Part shown: positions 18,895 to 27,305 of the stretch, piece by piece | How the letters are laid out: each line of letters begins with the position of its first letter | How positions within the stretch are numbered: position 1 is the stretch's first letter | Source of the DNA: Candidatus Sulfopaludibacter sp. SbA3 | Lineage (GTDB): Bacteria > Acidobacteriota > Terriglobia > Bryobacterales > Bryobacteraceae | Length of the DNA stretch: 64,000 bases | Reading direction: 5' to 3' | Assembly (NCBI GenBank): GCA_945890485.1 | Contig: CAMDCN010000004.1 | Location: forward strand, 289,813-353,812 | Made by a program: the position numbers and the translations under genes | The notes under the pieces: generated by a model | What the model saw: only the letters and a program-made list of their open reading frames with translations | Databases searched by the model: none | What the model was told of the DNA's origin: nothing

Positions 18895-20367
18895 TCACTT
18901 CCAGCCGCTCCAATCGATCTCTATATCGAAATCGTTGATGTCCCTGTCTGCTTCGAAGCCAGCGCCGACATTACCTGCAAAGAACTGGTATCGGCCAGCC
19001 GGTATCGCTTTGAATTCATAGCTGCCGTCAGAGCCTATCGGAACAGTCCTCTCAAATGGGTAGGCATCACCTCGCGTCAAGATGATCCTCGCGCTGTAGG
19101 TTTTATTGGTCGGCGGTGAAATAGTCCTGCCGCGGACCGTGTAAGTGGCGGCCTGGCGCAAGACCAGCCGCATCGAGCACTCCTCCTGAGCCAAGGGCAA
19201 GGCTAGGCTGGCAGCACCCGCTAAATGCTCAGATCCAGAAGCCGCTGTATAGAAGCCCCGTTCATCAGTTCGCACAGCGCTAGCGATGTAGTGGCCCTCC
19301 GATACATGTTCCATACGAAATTCTCCCGCCAGGTCGGTAGTCGCCGTGTTCGCTGCGCGCAGGTCATCTCTCGACAGCGGAGCCGGCCATAGAAAAACCC
19401 TTGCGTTAGCTGCCGGGCGGCCGTCTCCCCACGCAACGGTTCCGCAGACGAGACCGCGGCGGCGAGTGCGCGATCCGAGCACATCTGGATCCGTTGGGCC
19501 AACGATCTCGGGCTTCCCTTCCTCACTGACATTGAACGCTATCCGATTGCTCACGAGAGTCCGCGCCTGATGTACGCCGCCGCCATATCCAGCTAGAAAC
19601 TCATACTCGCCTTCTGACAACTCGAATCGCAAAGGAACGTCAATACTATGGCCGGGCTCCAGGTCGAACGCTTTTGGAACTGCGACTCCCGGAGCCAGCC
19701 AGACGGATACTGTCCTGCCCCTTCCGTTGACGAGGCACTGGTTGCCCGCGGGGTGTTGCTGCAGGAAGTCGATACTCGTGCGGGTCACCGCGACGAACGA
19801 CGGGCCGTCCGAAGGACTTAGTAGGCACTCTGGCCCCTGCTTCTTTGCGAACAGGGTTGGCCCCAGTGCATCCATGTTAACGCTGCGCTTCACCGTGCCA
19901 GTGTTCCGCAATTCGATGATCAGCTCAGGCCCGCTTGCGATGGAGAAGTTCGCGACCGCCTTCAGACTCAAGTCGTCAAGCAATGCAGGACCGCCGAAGT
20001 TCGCCGTTATGGTTTCCACGGAGGGGCCCAGCACCGCAAGCTTTTTGATGAGCCCATCCCCGGGATTTATCGGTTGCAACACTTGCTTCGCCTCAAGCAG
20101 AACTGACTGGTTGGCGTATGGCCGGAGGAGATCCTTGACAGTCTCGGAGACCTCCATAACGTAGGCGCCGCTATAAAGATGGGCGCCACCCCACCGGTCA
20201 AACATAACCACGCCGTTGTACTTGCCCGGGCCACGAAAAGCACCCAACGCCGGTAGAGCGAGCACGCAAGCGATCCAAAAATGTGCCAAGCGTCGCGGGC
20301 GGGTATTCCTTGGAGAGCCTCCACAAAGCAGTTTATCCGAAGGTTTTGTTTTCATATTCATATACAT
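18895..20367 (-). CDS. Exported carboxypeptidase-regulatory-like domain protein
   Basis: The product is about 490 aa with a hydrophobic N-terminal signal segment (HFWIACVLALPALGAF) after a 27-residue basic leader. The middle has several beta-sandwich stretches. The C-terminal 200 residues contain two carboxypeptidase-regulatory-like/CnaB-like units: GLVCGTVAWGDGRPAANARV ... AGEFRMEHVSEGHYIASAV, and YTVRGRTISPP ... YEFKAIPAGRYQFFAG. Such domains are common in acidobacterial secreted proteins. I chose the ATG at 20367 because GGAG lies four bases upstream; two further ATGs follow at 20361 and 20355. Function is unknown; it stands alone. Confidence 0.75.
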   Translation of the reverse strand: MYMNMKTKPSDKLLCGGSPRNTRPRRLAHFWIACVLALPALGAFRGPGKYNGVVMFDRWGGAHLYSGAYVMEVSETVKDLLRPYANQSVLLEAKQVLQPINPGDGLIKKLAVLGPSVETITANFGGPALLDDLSLKAVANFSIASGPELIIELRNTGTVKRSVNMDALGPTLFAKKQGPECLLSPSDGPSFVAVTRTSIDFLQQHPAGNQCLVNGRGRTVSVWLAPGVAVPKAFDLEPGHSIDVPLRFELSEGEYEFLAGYGGGVHQARTLVSNRIAFNVSEEGKPEIVGPTDPDVLGSRTRRRGLVCGTVAWGDGRPAANARVFLWPAPLSRDDLRAANTATTDLAGEFRMEHVSEGHYIASAVRTDERGFYTAASGSEHLAGAASLALPLAQEECSMRLVLRQAATYTVRGRTISPPTNKTYSARIILTRGDAYPFERTVPIGSDGSYEFKAIPAGRYQFFAGNVGAGFEADRDINDFDIEIDWSGWK

Positions 20368-20648
20368 TAATCTCCACAGAACGACTGCCGGCTTATTCGA
20401 CTTTCCCCCAAGCTGGCACCCGCACAATCGCCCTTCGTCAATGAAGGCTGGCCTTGGAGGGATACAATACTGAGGTCCTGGCGCATTCCCGATCCACTTA
20501 CCATTGTCTGCGCAAAGGTGGGGAGAGAGGAAGAGACAGCGGTTGGCGTCGATCAAAATCCGACGACTTTACAACCGGAACGGCGGCAAATGTCGCTGTG
20601 CTACCATCGCAATTCTTAGACCTTCTTCACCGCTGAATACTTATAGAA

Positions 20649-21038
20649 ATGCTATTCATCCGCAAAGAACAAATAGAGGTGTTCAATCGCGCCGCCACCG
20701 TTCAGTTTATGAGCCGGGCGGCAGCCAGGATCGAGCAGCGATATCCGGAGGATCACGCAGCGCTGGGCAGCGGCGGAACGCTCGACTTGATTCGCTATAC
20801 CCTACAATCCGGCACGGCACATGGGATTCGGAGCGAATCCGGATTGAACGGCTTGCTCGAACTTTACATTGAATTCGGAAGAGACCTGGAACTGGCTCCC
20901 TACCGCCATTGGGCTCTTCGGATTCTCGCCCACCCGCGTCTCCCTGGAACGCTGAAGGTCAGCCAGATCCGAGGCCGTTTATTTGGCCTAACCCAAGGGC
21001 GCCGCGTGGTTCGGCACACCGAAGGAGGGCCCGCCTAG
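20649..21038 (+). CDS. Small helical protein, cassette gene 1 (putative cargo adaptor)
   Basis: The 129-aa all-helical protein runs IRKEQIEVFNRAATVQFMSR, RIEQRYPEDHAALGS, TLQSGTAHGIRSESGLNGLL, LYIEFGRDLELAPYRHWALR. From memory this layout (A-x-x-HGI-x-SE-x-x-L, then L-E-FG-RDxE and a final IL-x-x-P-x-L-x-G-x-x-K) is shared by small proteins encoded beside VgrG/PAAR and effector genes of type VI secretion loci. No signal peptide is present. It is the first of four tightly packed genes: its TAG is one base before the ATG of the next. The adaptor or chaperone role is inference. Confidence 0.6.
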   Translation: MLFIRKEQIEVFNRAATVQFMSRAAARIEQRYPEDHAALGSGGTLDLIRYTLQSGTAHGIRSESGLNGLLELYIEFGRDLELAPYRHWALRILAHPRLPGTLKVSQIRGRLFGLTQGRRVVRHTEGGPA

Positions 21039-21039
21039 A

Positions 21040-21921
21040 ATGCCTGCCCACTTTACATGCCCAATCTGCGGCAAACCGTTCCAATGTGACGGACCGCATG
21101 AAGGCGCATCCGAAGACATCGGCATTGTGAAGGAGTGCCCGCTTCACGTCGGCGCGATTTATATCTTTGTAAAAGACGATACGGGGAAGGGTGTTGCCCA
21201 GGTCAAGACCATGTGCGGAACGCGAAAGCCGACCAACACGGATCCCGAGGGTTTCGCCTTCTATGAGCAACTGGAAGTGAATCCGTATCCGGTAAGCATT
21301 GAGCTTGAAAACTCCGATTCCACGGTCGCGGAGGAGCATTATACGTTCGTCCGCGCCAGCCTCACGCCCACGGTGGAGAAGGGCAAGATCACTATTGTAG
21401 AGTTCCAAATCAATCGTTATGGAACACTCGAAGTGGAAGTCAAACGGACGGACACGAAAGCACGCGTCGGCGCCGTAAACATTCACGTGACTGGAGAGAG
21501 ATCGTCGGACGGGCCGCTCAAATCTGACGAGCCAAGCCTGGACACCGGGCCCGTGCGCTTCGAAAAGTTAAAACCAACCTCCGTGTACAAGGCGGCGATC
21601 CACTTAGATGAGCACCAGGACAAGAAATTCAGGATATCCGGCGCACTGGAGCAGGAACCGATCCGGGTGAGTCCTGACGGGCCGAACAGGATCGAATTCC
21701 TACTCGATCCGATTTACTGGATCAAGCTGAGAATCCTGGAAGGAGAGGAGCCGGTCTCCGCGACCATTCTGCTCCAGCAGAACGGGAAAGAAGAAACTCT
21801 GGCCCAAGACATGGTTGGCGTGCAGGGACTGGAGAATCTCGATGCCGGTGCGATGACCGTGAATCGAATCGAAGTTCCGACTCCGAGCTACGAATTCGTG
21901 TCAATAAAGCCAAAGGGTTAA
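21040..21921 (+). CDS. Zn-knuckle plus beta-domain protein, cassette gene 2
   Basis: The 293-aa protein starts with a zinc-binding-like element: C7-P-I-C10, C16, and C33-P-L-H36. From about residue 38 it has several beta-sandwich segments of carboxypeptidase-regulatory type: GAIYIFVKDDTGKGVAQVKT, VEVKRTDTKARVGAVNIHVT, KLRILEGEEPVSATILLQQ. There is no signal peptide or membrane segment. GGAGG lies twelve bases upstream of the ATG. One base separates its stop from the ATG of the large protease-like gene, so co-translation is likely. I do not recognise a named family; a binding or docking role for the neighbouring large protein is inference. Confidence 0.65.
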   Translation: MPAHFTCPICGKPFQCDGPHEGASEDIGIVKECPLHVGAIYIFVKDDTGKGVAQVKTMCGTRKPTNTDPEGFAFYEQLEVNPYPVSIELENSDSTVAEEHYTFVRASLTPTVEKGKITIVEFQINRYGTLEVEVKRTDTKARVGAVNIHVTGERSSDGPLKSDEPSLDTGPVRFEKLKPTSVYKAAIHLDEHQDKKFRISGALEQEPIRVSPDGPNRIEFLLDPIYWIKLRILEGEEPVSATILLQQNGKEETLAQDMVGVQGLENLDAGAMTVNRIEVPTPSYEFVSIKPKG

Positions 21922-21922
21922 G

Positions 21923-24900
21923 ATGGGCCATCTCTACGATACTCGCGACAAGGCTACGCCACACGAGGTGGTGAAGGGCCAGACACTCACATGGATAGCC
22001 AATCACTACAAGGGCAAGGACGGTGTGCCGGCCGATCTTACCTGGGAGGAGCTTGCCTTCTTCAACTGGGCGACCGCGGAGAAGGCGGAAGTGACTCGCG
22101 CCTTGTGCGAACGGATCGGTTCTTCTGAGGCGCAGGCGGTGCGGAATGGGGCCGCTCCCGAAACGCTTGCCTTGGATCCGGCGTTCGGCCCCGCCACGCG
22201 TACGCCCATTCGCATCCCAAAACTGTGGAAGTCCGAGGAATTGGCACTCGATACGGAGTACGAGATCACTGTAGTCCGTCGAACGAAGGCGTCGGTCATC
22301 GGTATCAAGGATCTGGACAAATGGTTCATTCCGGGCACGGAAACTTGTGATCTCTCGTACGCGGCGATGGGCGACCCCGCTTGCGCGGATGAGGTGGACT
22401 TCGAAGTCTACGCCAGCAACTACTGCGCAATCGACGCATGGAACGACGGCCTTCCAACGTTTACCGCGCTGGACGACGTACCGGTGTTTAAGTCAGAGAA
22501 GCGAGAGAAGGGCGAAACGGCAATCGCTGGCTGGTTAGGCCTATCCAACTGCGCGGAAGGAGCCCTCAGTCCGGCAGGCCACCCACTTAATGTCGCATTC
22601 TCCCCCTATACGGCTGTTCTCCGTTACGCCAAGCCTGGGAAAGATAAGACAGCACGAATCGATCTCGATCCGTTCTGGGTGCTGTTTGATGAGCACGATG
22701 CGCCCAACCTCGATAGCTGTAAGATCAAGTGGTCGCTCAAAAATGCCGAGCGGTTGAAGATCGGCTTTCTCCAGATCTCCAATGGAGACGGAGACGTCAT
22801 ATTCGCGAAAGGCCTGGACGCGGATGAGGTCGCGGGCGGCTCGTTCGACTGGTTGGCCATGGATTCCACCAACACCCGCATCACCCCGCTGGGAATGCCC
22901 TATCGCGTCCGGATCGAGGCGCATCGGGACATCGACGAGCCCGAGGGCCTCGCCCTCGCCGCGATGCACACGGAAGTGCGGCTGTTCGTCCACCCCGATA
23001 CCCTTCCCCTCAACGAGCCCGACTACGCGGCCGAGCGCGATTTGATCTCGCTGGATTTTTCATTGGCGGATGTCTATCACAAGGACAACGTGCTGACCGG
23101 CGCCGCGGATGGATCGCTCTGGACCAAATATGCGCTGGCGGAGGCCGGGTTTCACCCTGGACCTGTGAAAGATGCCGCCGTCAATGCGCACTTCACCTCG
23201 GCCCTGTTGGAGTTCCAACGCTCGGTTCCCGTACATGGCGGCGCGCCCGGAAATTTCGCGCGATTGGCACTCGGTCCGGATACCCCCGCCACGAAGCTTG
23301 CCCTGGCAAACCTCGCGGCGGAGCGCCGCCGGCCGTGGTTCGGCAAACCCGCTGATCCGCTGGACGCCGTGGACTTCAACTGGCAGCCAACGAATTGGGA
23401 CCAAACGACAGTCGAATTTCTCACCCGGCTTCGCGATCCGGCAAACCGGATGATTGTCTGGGTGGATGATCGCAACTGGTACACCGACGGAGCGTACTGG
23501 CACCAGCCTTTTTATGATCATCGGGTCCTGGTCAACAACCATAATCTCGGCCGGGTTCACGGCGCCGACGCGGATTTCGGTGGCGCTACGGCGGCTGGGC
23601 GAGGCAGCTTTGAGCACCGGGACGATCGTGTGGACAAGGACATCCGCGATGTCTCCCGTCCGTGGATCCCTCTGCAAGCGGAATTTCGCCTGTTGAGTAA
23701 ACGGGATGGTCTGCAGAAGGATAATGTTCCCATTGAGACCCGCGACGTGGAAGCTCTCGCCATGCGAAAGGCCATTGGTCCCTTGCGAGTCGATTGGACA
23801 TTCGACGAAATTGAAACGACGGGCAACGTAGGCGGCCTGGGACACTTGCCGGTGTTGGACCGCGAGATAGAGACGCTACTGGGAGATCTTGGCGGCGCAT
23901 CCTCGCGAACCAGGATCGGCCTTCGCTGGGCGCTGGATAATCGGAAAGCTACATATGTCCGGAAGGATGTCACCAAGACGAGCAAATACTACAATGCCTC
24001 CGAAGATGAAGGTGGCATACGGCCAACGGCAGCCGACACCTATTTTGACCGCGCTTTCGGCACAGGCGGGGAATCGTTAGCACCCTGGACCACGGCCCCG
24101 AGCGACCGCGACTCCGTGTATTGCGTCGTGCACGACGAGATAGGACAACCCGGAACGGAGCTATTCCCCAAGCGGCTTGGCCGGGCTGGCATCTACTTTC
24201 ATCCTTCGCGAATCGCCGGTGACGGATATCGGATCCGCGCGCAGGTATACTTCCAGGAAGCCGATTCCTACAAGTTTCCAAACGTCAAGACACTGGCCAA
24301 GCGGTATCCCAAGTATCCGCAGGCGCACACGGTTCAATTCCGGCTTTGGAGGAAATCTTCCATTCGCGCCTATATCAAATGGGGCACTCCCGACAATTGG
24401 AATGCACCGGCCCTCCGCGCATGGGGCGGATACCCGCCGCAGGGGCCCATCGGGTTCCGCTCCTACTACACCGCTTGCCATGTACACATCGAGAATGAAC
24501 TTGGGCTGGGCCATGCACAGTTAGACCATCCCATCGCCACGGTGTTCCCAAACAACCTCACCTATGAAAACCTCATCATGGACACTCTGGAAGTGGGAGT
24601 TCACGATCACCAGATTGCTCTTCAGAATGACATTCAGTTTTCGACCACGGAGGTGTGGCCCTGGGCAGCCCACGACAATCTCGGTTTGCCGCCATCCCCG
24701 GCGGGAGCAATCCTGGACGACGCTGTGGGCGCGAGTACCGATGAAGCCTTTAATCTTCATGTCCTTCTCGCCTTCCGGTTTTCGCTCGCCATGGTTCAAT
24801 CGGTGGAACGCGAGACAGGGCGCATGCGGGGGCACGTACTGGTGGAGTATGAATCCTCCGGAAACCCATCCTGGCATAGATACCGGTGCGCCACCTGCAG

Positions 24901-25420
24901 GGACACTTTTTGGTATCCGCAACGCCTTCCGGGCGCCCTGGGTGGGCTCGTTTGTCCTACGCCTCTCTGCGGAGGCGGCCTTGCATCGCTTGGGGCGTCT
25001 TACACCCACCCAGGTACTGATTGCGCGGACGGAAACTTCCCCGGTCTGAATACTCCTTCGTGCGGATTTCCCGTTGGGGTGTTCTGGAACTTCCTGGGTA
25101 CCGCCGACCTCTGGGCGCATGAGATCGGTCACAACCGGCACTTCGAACATGCCGCCGAGGCTTTCGGTCTGCCCGATCGCGACATCATGCACGACAACGC
25201 GGTGAATCCTCTTCCAAGAGTAGGAGATATCGCCGAAAACGAGCGTTGGGACCGCGCGTGCCTGATGAGCTACATAACCGGTCTCGGCACCTACGATGCG
25301 GCAGGAGCCGGCAGCGACAAGCCTTGCTTCTGTTTCAAGTGTGTCCTGAGAAATAGGGGTTGGCGCTTGCAGGCGCTCGGAGCCCAAGTGCCCGTTCCCC
25401 CGGGTGCGGTCCACGATTGA
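21923..25420 (+). CDS. Giant LysM-like / metzincin-type zinc protease, cassette gene 3
   Basis: The 1165-aa protein has no signal peptide. Residues 13-50 look like a LysM motif (HEVVKGQTLTWIANHYK). Residues about 400-465 resemble a peptidoglycan-binding helical fold (AHFTSALLEFQRSVPVHGG ... DTPATKLALANL). A cysteine pair C989/C992 with C1011/C1016 forms a probable zinc ribbon. The C-terminus carries HEIGH (1066-1070) with a third His at 1076, giving HExxHxxxxxH, and a Met-turn CLMSY (M1115), so it fits the metzincin fold. The usual Gly at the third position of the zinc helix is His. A CFCFKC cluster lies at 1135-1140. The best guess is a cell-wall-binding or injected protease; substrate and export route are unknown. 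Confidence 0.7.
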   Translation: MGHLYDTRDKATPHEVVKGQTLTWIANHYKGKDGVPADLTWEELAFFNWATAEKAEVTRALCERIGSSEAQAVRNGAAPETLALDPAFGPATRTPIRIPKLWKSEELALDTEYEITVVRRTKASVIGIKDLDKWFIPGTETCDLSYAAMGDPACADEVDFEVYASNYCAIDAWNDGLPTFTALDDVPVFKSEKREKGETAIAGWLGLSNCAEGALSPAGHPLNVAFSPYTAVLRYAKPGKDKTARIDLDPFWVLFDEHDAPNLDSCKIKWSLKNAERLKIGFLQISNGDGDVIFAKGLDADEVAGGSFDWLAMDSTNTRITPLGMPYRVRIEAHRDIDEPEGLALAAMHTEVRLFVHPDTLPLNEPDYAAERDLISLDFSLADVYHKDNVLTGAADGSLWTKYALAEAGFHPGPVKDAAVNAHFTSALLEFQRSVPVHGGAPGNFARLALGPDTPATKLALANLAAERRRPWFGKPADPLDAVDFNWQPTNWDQTTVEFLTRLRDPANRMIVWVDDRNWYTDGAYWHQPFYDHRVLVNNHNLGRVHGADADFGGATAAGRGSFEHRDDRVDKDIRDVSRPWIPLQAEFRLLSKRDGLQKDNVPIETRDVEALAMRKAIGPLRVDWTFDEIETTGNVGGLGHLPVLDREIETLLGDLGGASSRTRIGLRWALDNRKATYVRKDVTKTSKYYNASEDEGGIRPTAADTYFDRAFGTGGESLAPWTTAPSDRDSVYCVVHDEIGQPGTELFPKRLGRAGIYFHPSRIAGDGYRIRAQVYFQEADSYKFPNVKTLAKRYPKYPQAHTVQFRLWRKSSIRAYIKWGTPDNWNAPALRAWGGYPPQGPIGFRSYYTACHVHIENELGLGHAQLDHPIATVFPNNLTYENLIMDTLEVGVHDHQIALQNDIQFSTTEVWPWAAHDNLGLPPSPAGAILDDAVGASTDEAFNLHVLLAFRFSLAMVQSVERETGRMRGHVLVEYESSGNPSWHRYRCATCRDTFWYPQRLPGALGGLVCPTPLCGGGLASLGASYTHPGTDCADGNFPGLNTPSCGFPVGVFWNFLGTADLWAHEIGHNRHFEHAAEAFGLPDRDIMHDNAVNPLPRVGDIAENERWDRACLMSYITGLGTYDAAGAGSDKPCFCFKCVLRNRGWRLQALGAQVPVPPGAVHD

Positions 25421-25440
25421 TCGGCCATGGAGAAATAGCG

Positions 25441-26907
25441 ATGCACCTATCTCTGACCTCCCCGCAATTCGCATCCGTCGCCGACGGGCCCATTCTTCTC
25501 GACCTTTCGTTGACCAATGATGGCGGAACTCCGGTGTCGGTTCCTGACCCGGAAGAGAGCCGCCCGTTTGCGTACAAAATCCTGGATAGCGAGGGCAAAG
25601 ACACGGTGGCGCTGGCGAGCGCCGCCCTCCGCCAGGCTGCGGTCCCACGCATGACACCGCCACTGAAACTTCCCACAATCATGCAGGAACTTGGGGTGGG
25701 CGCGTCGTTAGAGTACCGCTCCGACCTGATGTCGCTCCTGGCGGTGCCCCTGGCCCCTGGGCGCTATCTGGTGGAGGCCTCCTACACCTGCCCGGACGGC
25801 GCCATAACCCTCTCCGATCGCGTTCCGGTGGTAGTGATACCGGCCCGCCCCACAGCCATGGCCCAGACTTTGGCGCAAACGCCCGGAACACTCGTGGCCG
25901 TCGAACTTCACGATCAGCAGGATGGCTCCTTTCTGCTTCGGAAACGCCAGAGCGACGACACCTTTCTCGGCCGCTTTTTCGACATGCGGACGGTCCGGCC
26001 ATCAACACCGGTGTTGCGACTGGCAGTCAGCGTGGAAGCCGCCTATGGGACACCGCGTGATTGGCGGTGGATCGCGTGGCTCGAAGGCGAAACCCTGTTC
26101 GCGGGTGTCGCCCGCTCCACGGACTTTACCCGGCCCACCTCGGCGCTGCCGCTCGGCCTTGCCGACCCCGTGCTTTTGCCCTTCGGCTATGTTTTCAAGG
26201 ATGGCAGCGGCCTGTTCGGCGTGGTTGGATCGGCGAATGGGCAAAGAAGAATTGGCCTCATTCAAATCGACGGGCACCGGGATAGCAAACCAAAGCTGAT
26301 TCCGGTTGAACTTGCCGGCCTGCCGGAGCCTATCCCCAATTTCACCTTGGTGTGGAATGAGGAGGGGGTTCCCGAACTACTCTGTATGTGGCATCTTCAA
26401 ACACAACGGGGTTCTGAAATAGGCGCAGTCCGCATTACGGTGGCCACCAGCGCTATCCATCCGCTGCCAGGAAGACTTTATGAAACGAACCGGCAGGTCC
26501 TAGCGACCGCCTTCCCCCCCGTCATCCGCCCCGGCAAGTCGGGCCATTTTCAGGTGCTCTTAGCACCAGAGGCGGAAGGTGCGAGTTACACGCATGAAAC
26601 GGTGAACCTATTGGACCCAGCCGATCGCTCGACGCGAGACCTGCCGGCTTTTACTCCCCCTTCCGGCCAGACGGTCACGCGGTGGGTCCTGCCGTCCGTC
26701 GCCTTCCCCGGAGCGCCGGTGGTGGTTGTGACGGAGAAGGAGCTTCAGGTCTGCGTGGCGGGTGAGTGGCGCCCGGTGGCTTCCGGCAAACCCATCCCCG
26801 ATTCGGCGCGTGTATGGGCGCTCAGTTCCAGCGTGTACTATTGCACCTGGTTTGACGCCGTTCGTGGATACCAGGCGAGTGGCCCATTGGCCTTGACTGC
26901 TCAGTAG
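25441..26907 (+). CDS. Beta-rich hypothetical protein, cassette gene 4
   Basis: The 488-aa product starts at the ATG at 25441 with GGAG nine bases upstream; the upstream open frame overlaps gene 3 and is rejected. The first 150 residues resemble an Ig-like/CARDB domain (ILLDLSLTNDGGTPVSV, APGRYLVEASYTC). The remainder has repeated beta-hairpin phrases (WRWIAWLEGETLFAGVA, VLLPFGYVFKDGSGLFGVVG) like a propeller or WD-type fold. No signal peptide, membrane segment or known active site is seen. It follows gene 3 by 20 bp and closes the cassette. A partner or immunity-type role is possible by position only. Confidence 0.65.
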   Translation: MHLSLTSPQFASVADGPILLDLSLTNDGGTPVSVPDPEESRPFAYKILDSEGKDTVALASAALRQAAVPRMTPPLKLPTIMQELGVGASLEYRSDLMSLLAVPLAPGRYLVEASYTCPDGAITLSDRVPVVVIPARPTAMAQTLAQTPGTLVAVELHDQQDGSFLLRKRQSDDTFLGRFFDMRTVRPSTPVLRLAVSVEAAYGTPRDWRWIAWLEGETLFAGVARSTDFTRPTSALPLGLADPVLLPFGYVFKDGSGLFGVVGSANGQRRIGLIQIDGHRDSKPKLIPVELAGLPEPIPNFTLVWNEEGVPELLCMWHLQTQRGSEIGAVRITVATSAIHPLPGRLYETNRQVLATAFPPVIRPGKSGHFQVLLAPEAEGASYTHETVNLLDPADRSTRDLPAFTPPSGQTVTRWVLPSVAFPGAPVVVVTEKELQVCVAGEWRPVASGKPIPDSARVWALSSSVYYCTWFDAVRGYQASGPLALTAQ

Positions 26908-27005
26908 AAGGGGATCTGGCCATCGTTCCCGCATCTGTCTCGCGCCAACGGGCAGGCCGCAAACTTTCACTTAACAAAGCAGCTTGGGTCCTCCGCAATT
27001 TTGGT

Positions 27006-27037
27006 GCATAGGGAGCAACACTCGTTGCTCCCTATGC
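27006..27037 (+). terminator. Perfect 14-bp hairpin after the cassette
   Basis: GCATAGGGAGCAAC and its exact complement GTTGCTCCCTATGC enclose a 4-nt loop (ACTC). It is 98 bp past the stop of cassette gene 4. The following TCGCTGTTT is only weakly T-rich, so it may be a terminator with help, an mRNA-stabilising structure or a REP-like element. Confidence 0.5.
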
Positions 27038-27052
27038 TCGCTGTTTGCCATA

Positions 27053-27071
27053 AGCTTCCGATCTGGAAGCT
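27053..27071. repeat. Second short hairpin (7-bp stem)
   Basis: AGCTTCC and GGAAGCT pair around a 5-nt loop (GATCT), 15 bp after the first hairpin. On its own it would be unremarkable; the pairing of two hairpins makes it worth recording. Confidence 0.35.
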
Positions 27072-27305
27072 GTGCTGAACTTCGAAACAGCTTGAAAGCG
27101 CTGGCATTGCCTTGCAGGCGCTAACGTTTCTGATTATCGCCAGAAAATGTCATAGGTTAGTCGTCTGGCGAGGGTCTTGGACTCATCGAAGCCCTCAACC
27201 GATCGGTCGACCACGACGGGCGAAGGTCATACGGGCACAAAGCAGTTTCAATAATGGGTAGGCTGTTTGCAGCGCAGCGCTGGGTCATACTGGGATTAAC
27301 TCCCT

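Larger units (their letters stand above)
26908..27305. other. Intergenic region with two hairpins
   Basis: This 398-bp gap between the cassette and the secreted metzincin holds two hairpins (listed separately) and no gene I can support. The promoter of the downstream protease gene should be in its right half, but no consensus pair is clear. Confidence 0.5.

Noticed and set aside
24521..25678. 385-codon minus-strand frame
   Set aside because: Antisense to cassette genes 3 and 4; it covers the HEIGH site on the opposite strand and has no protein-like features.
20649..26907. Calling the cassette a type VI secretion system
   Set aside because: No Hcp, VgrG, PAAR, sheath or ATPase gene is in the window, so only a cargo-like role can be proposed.
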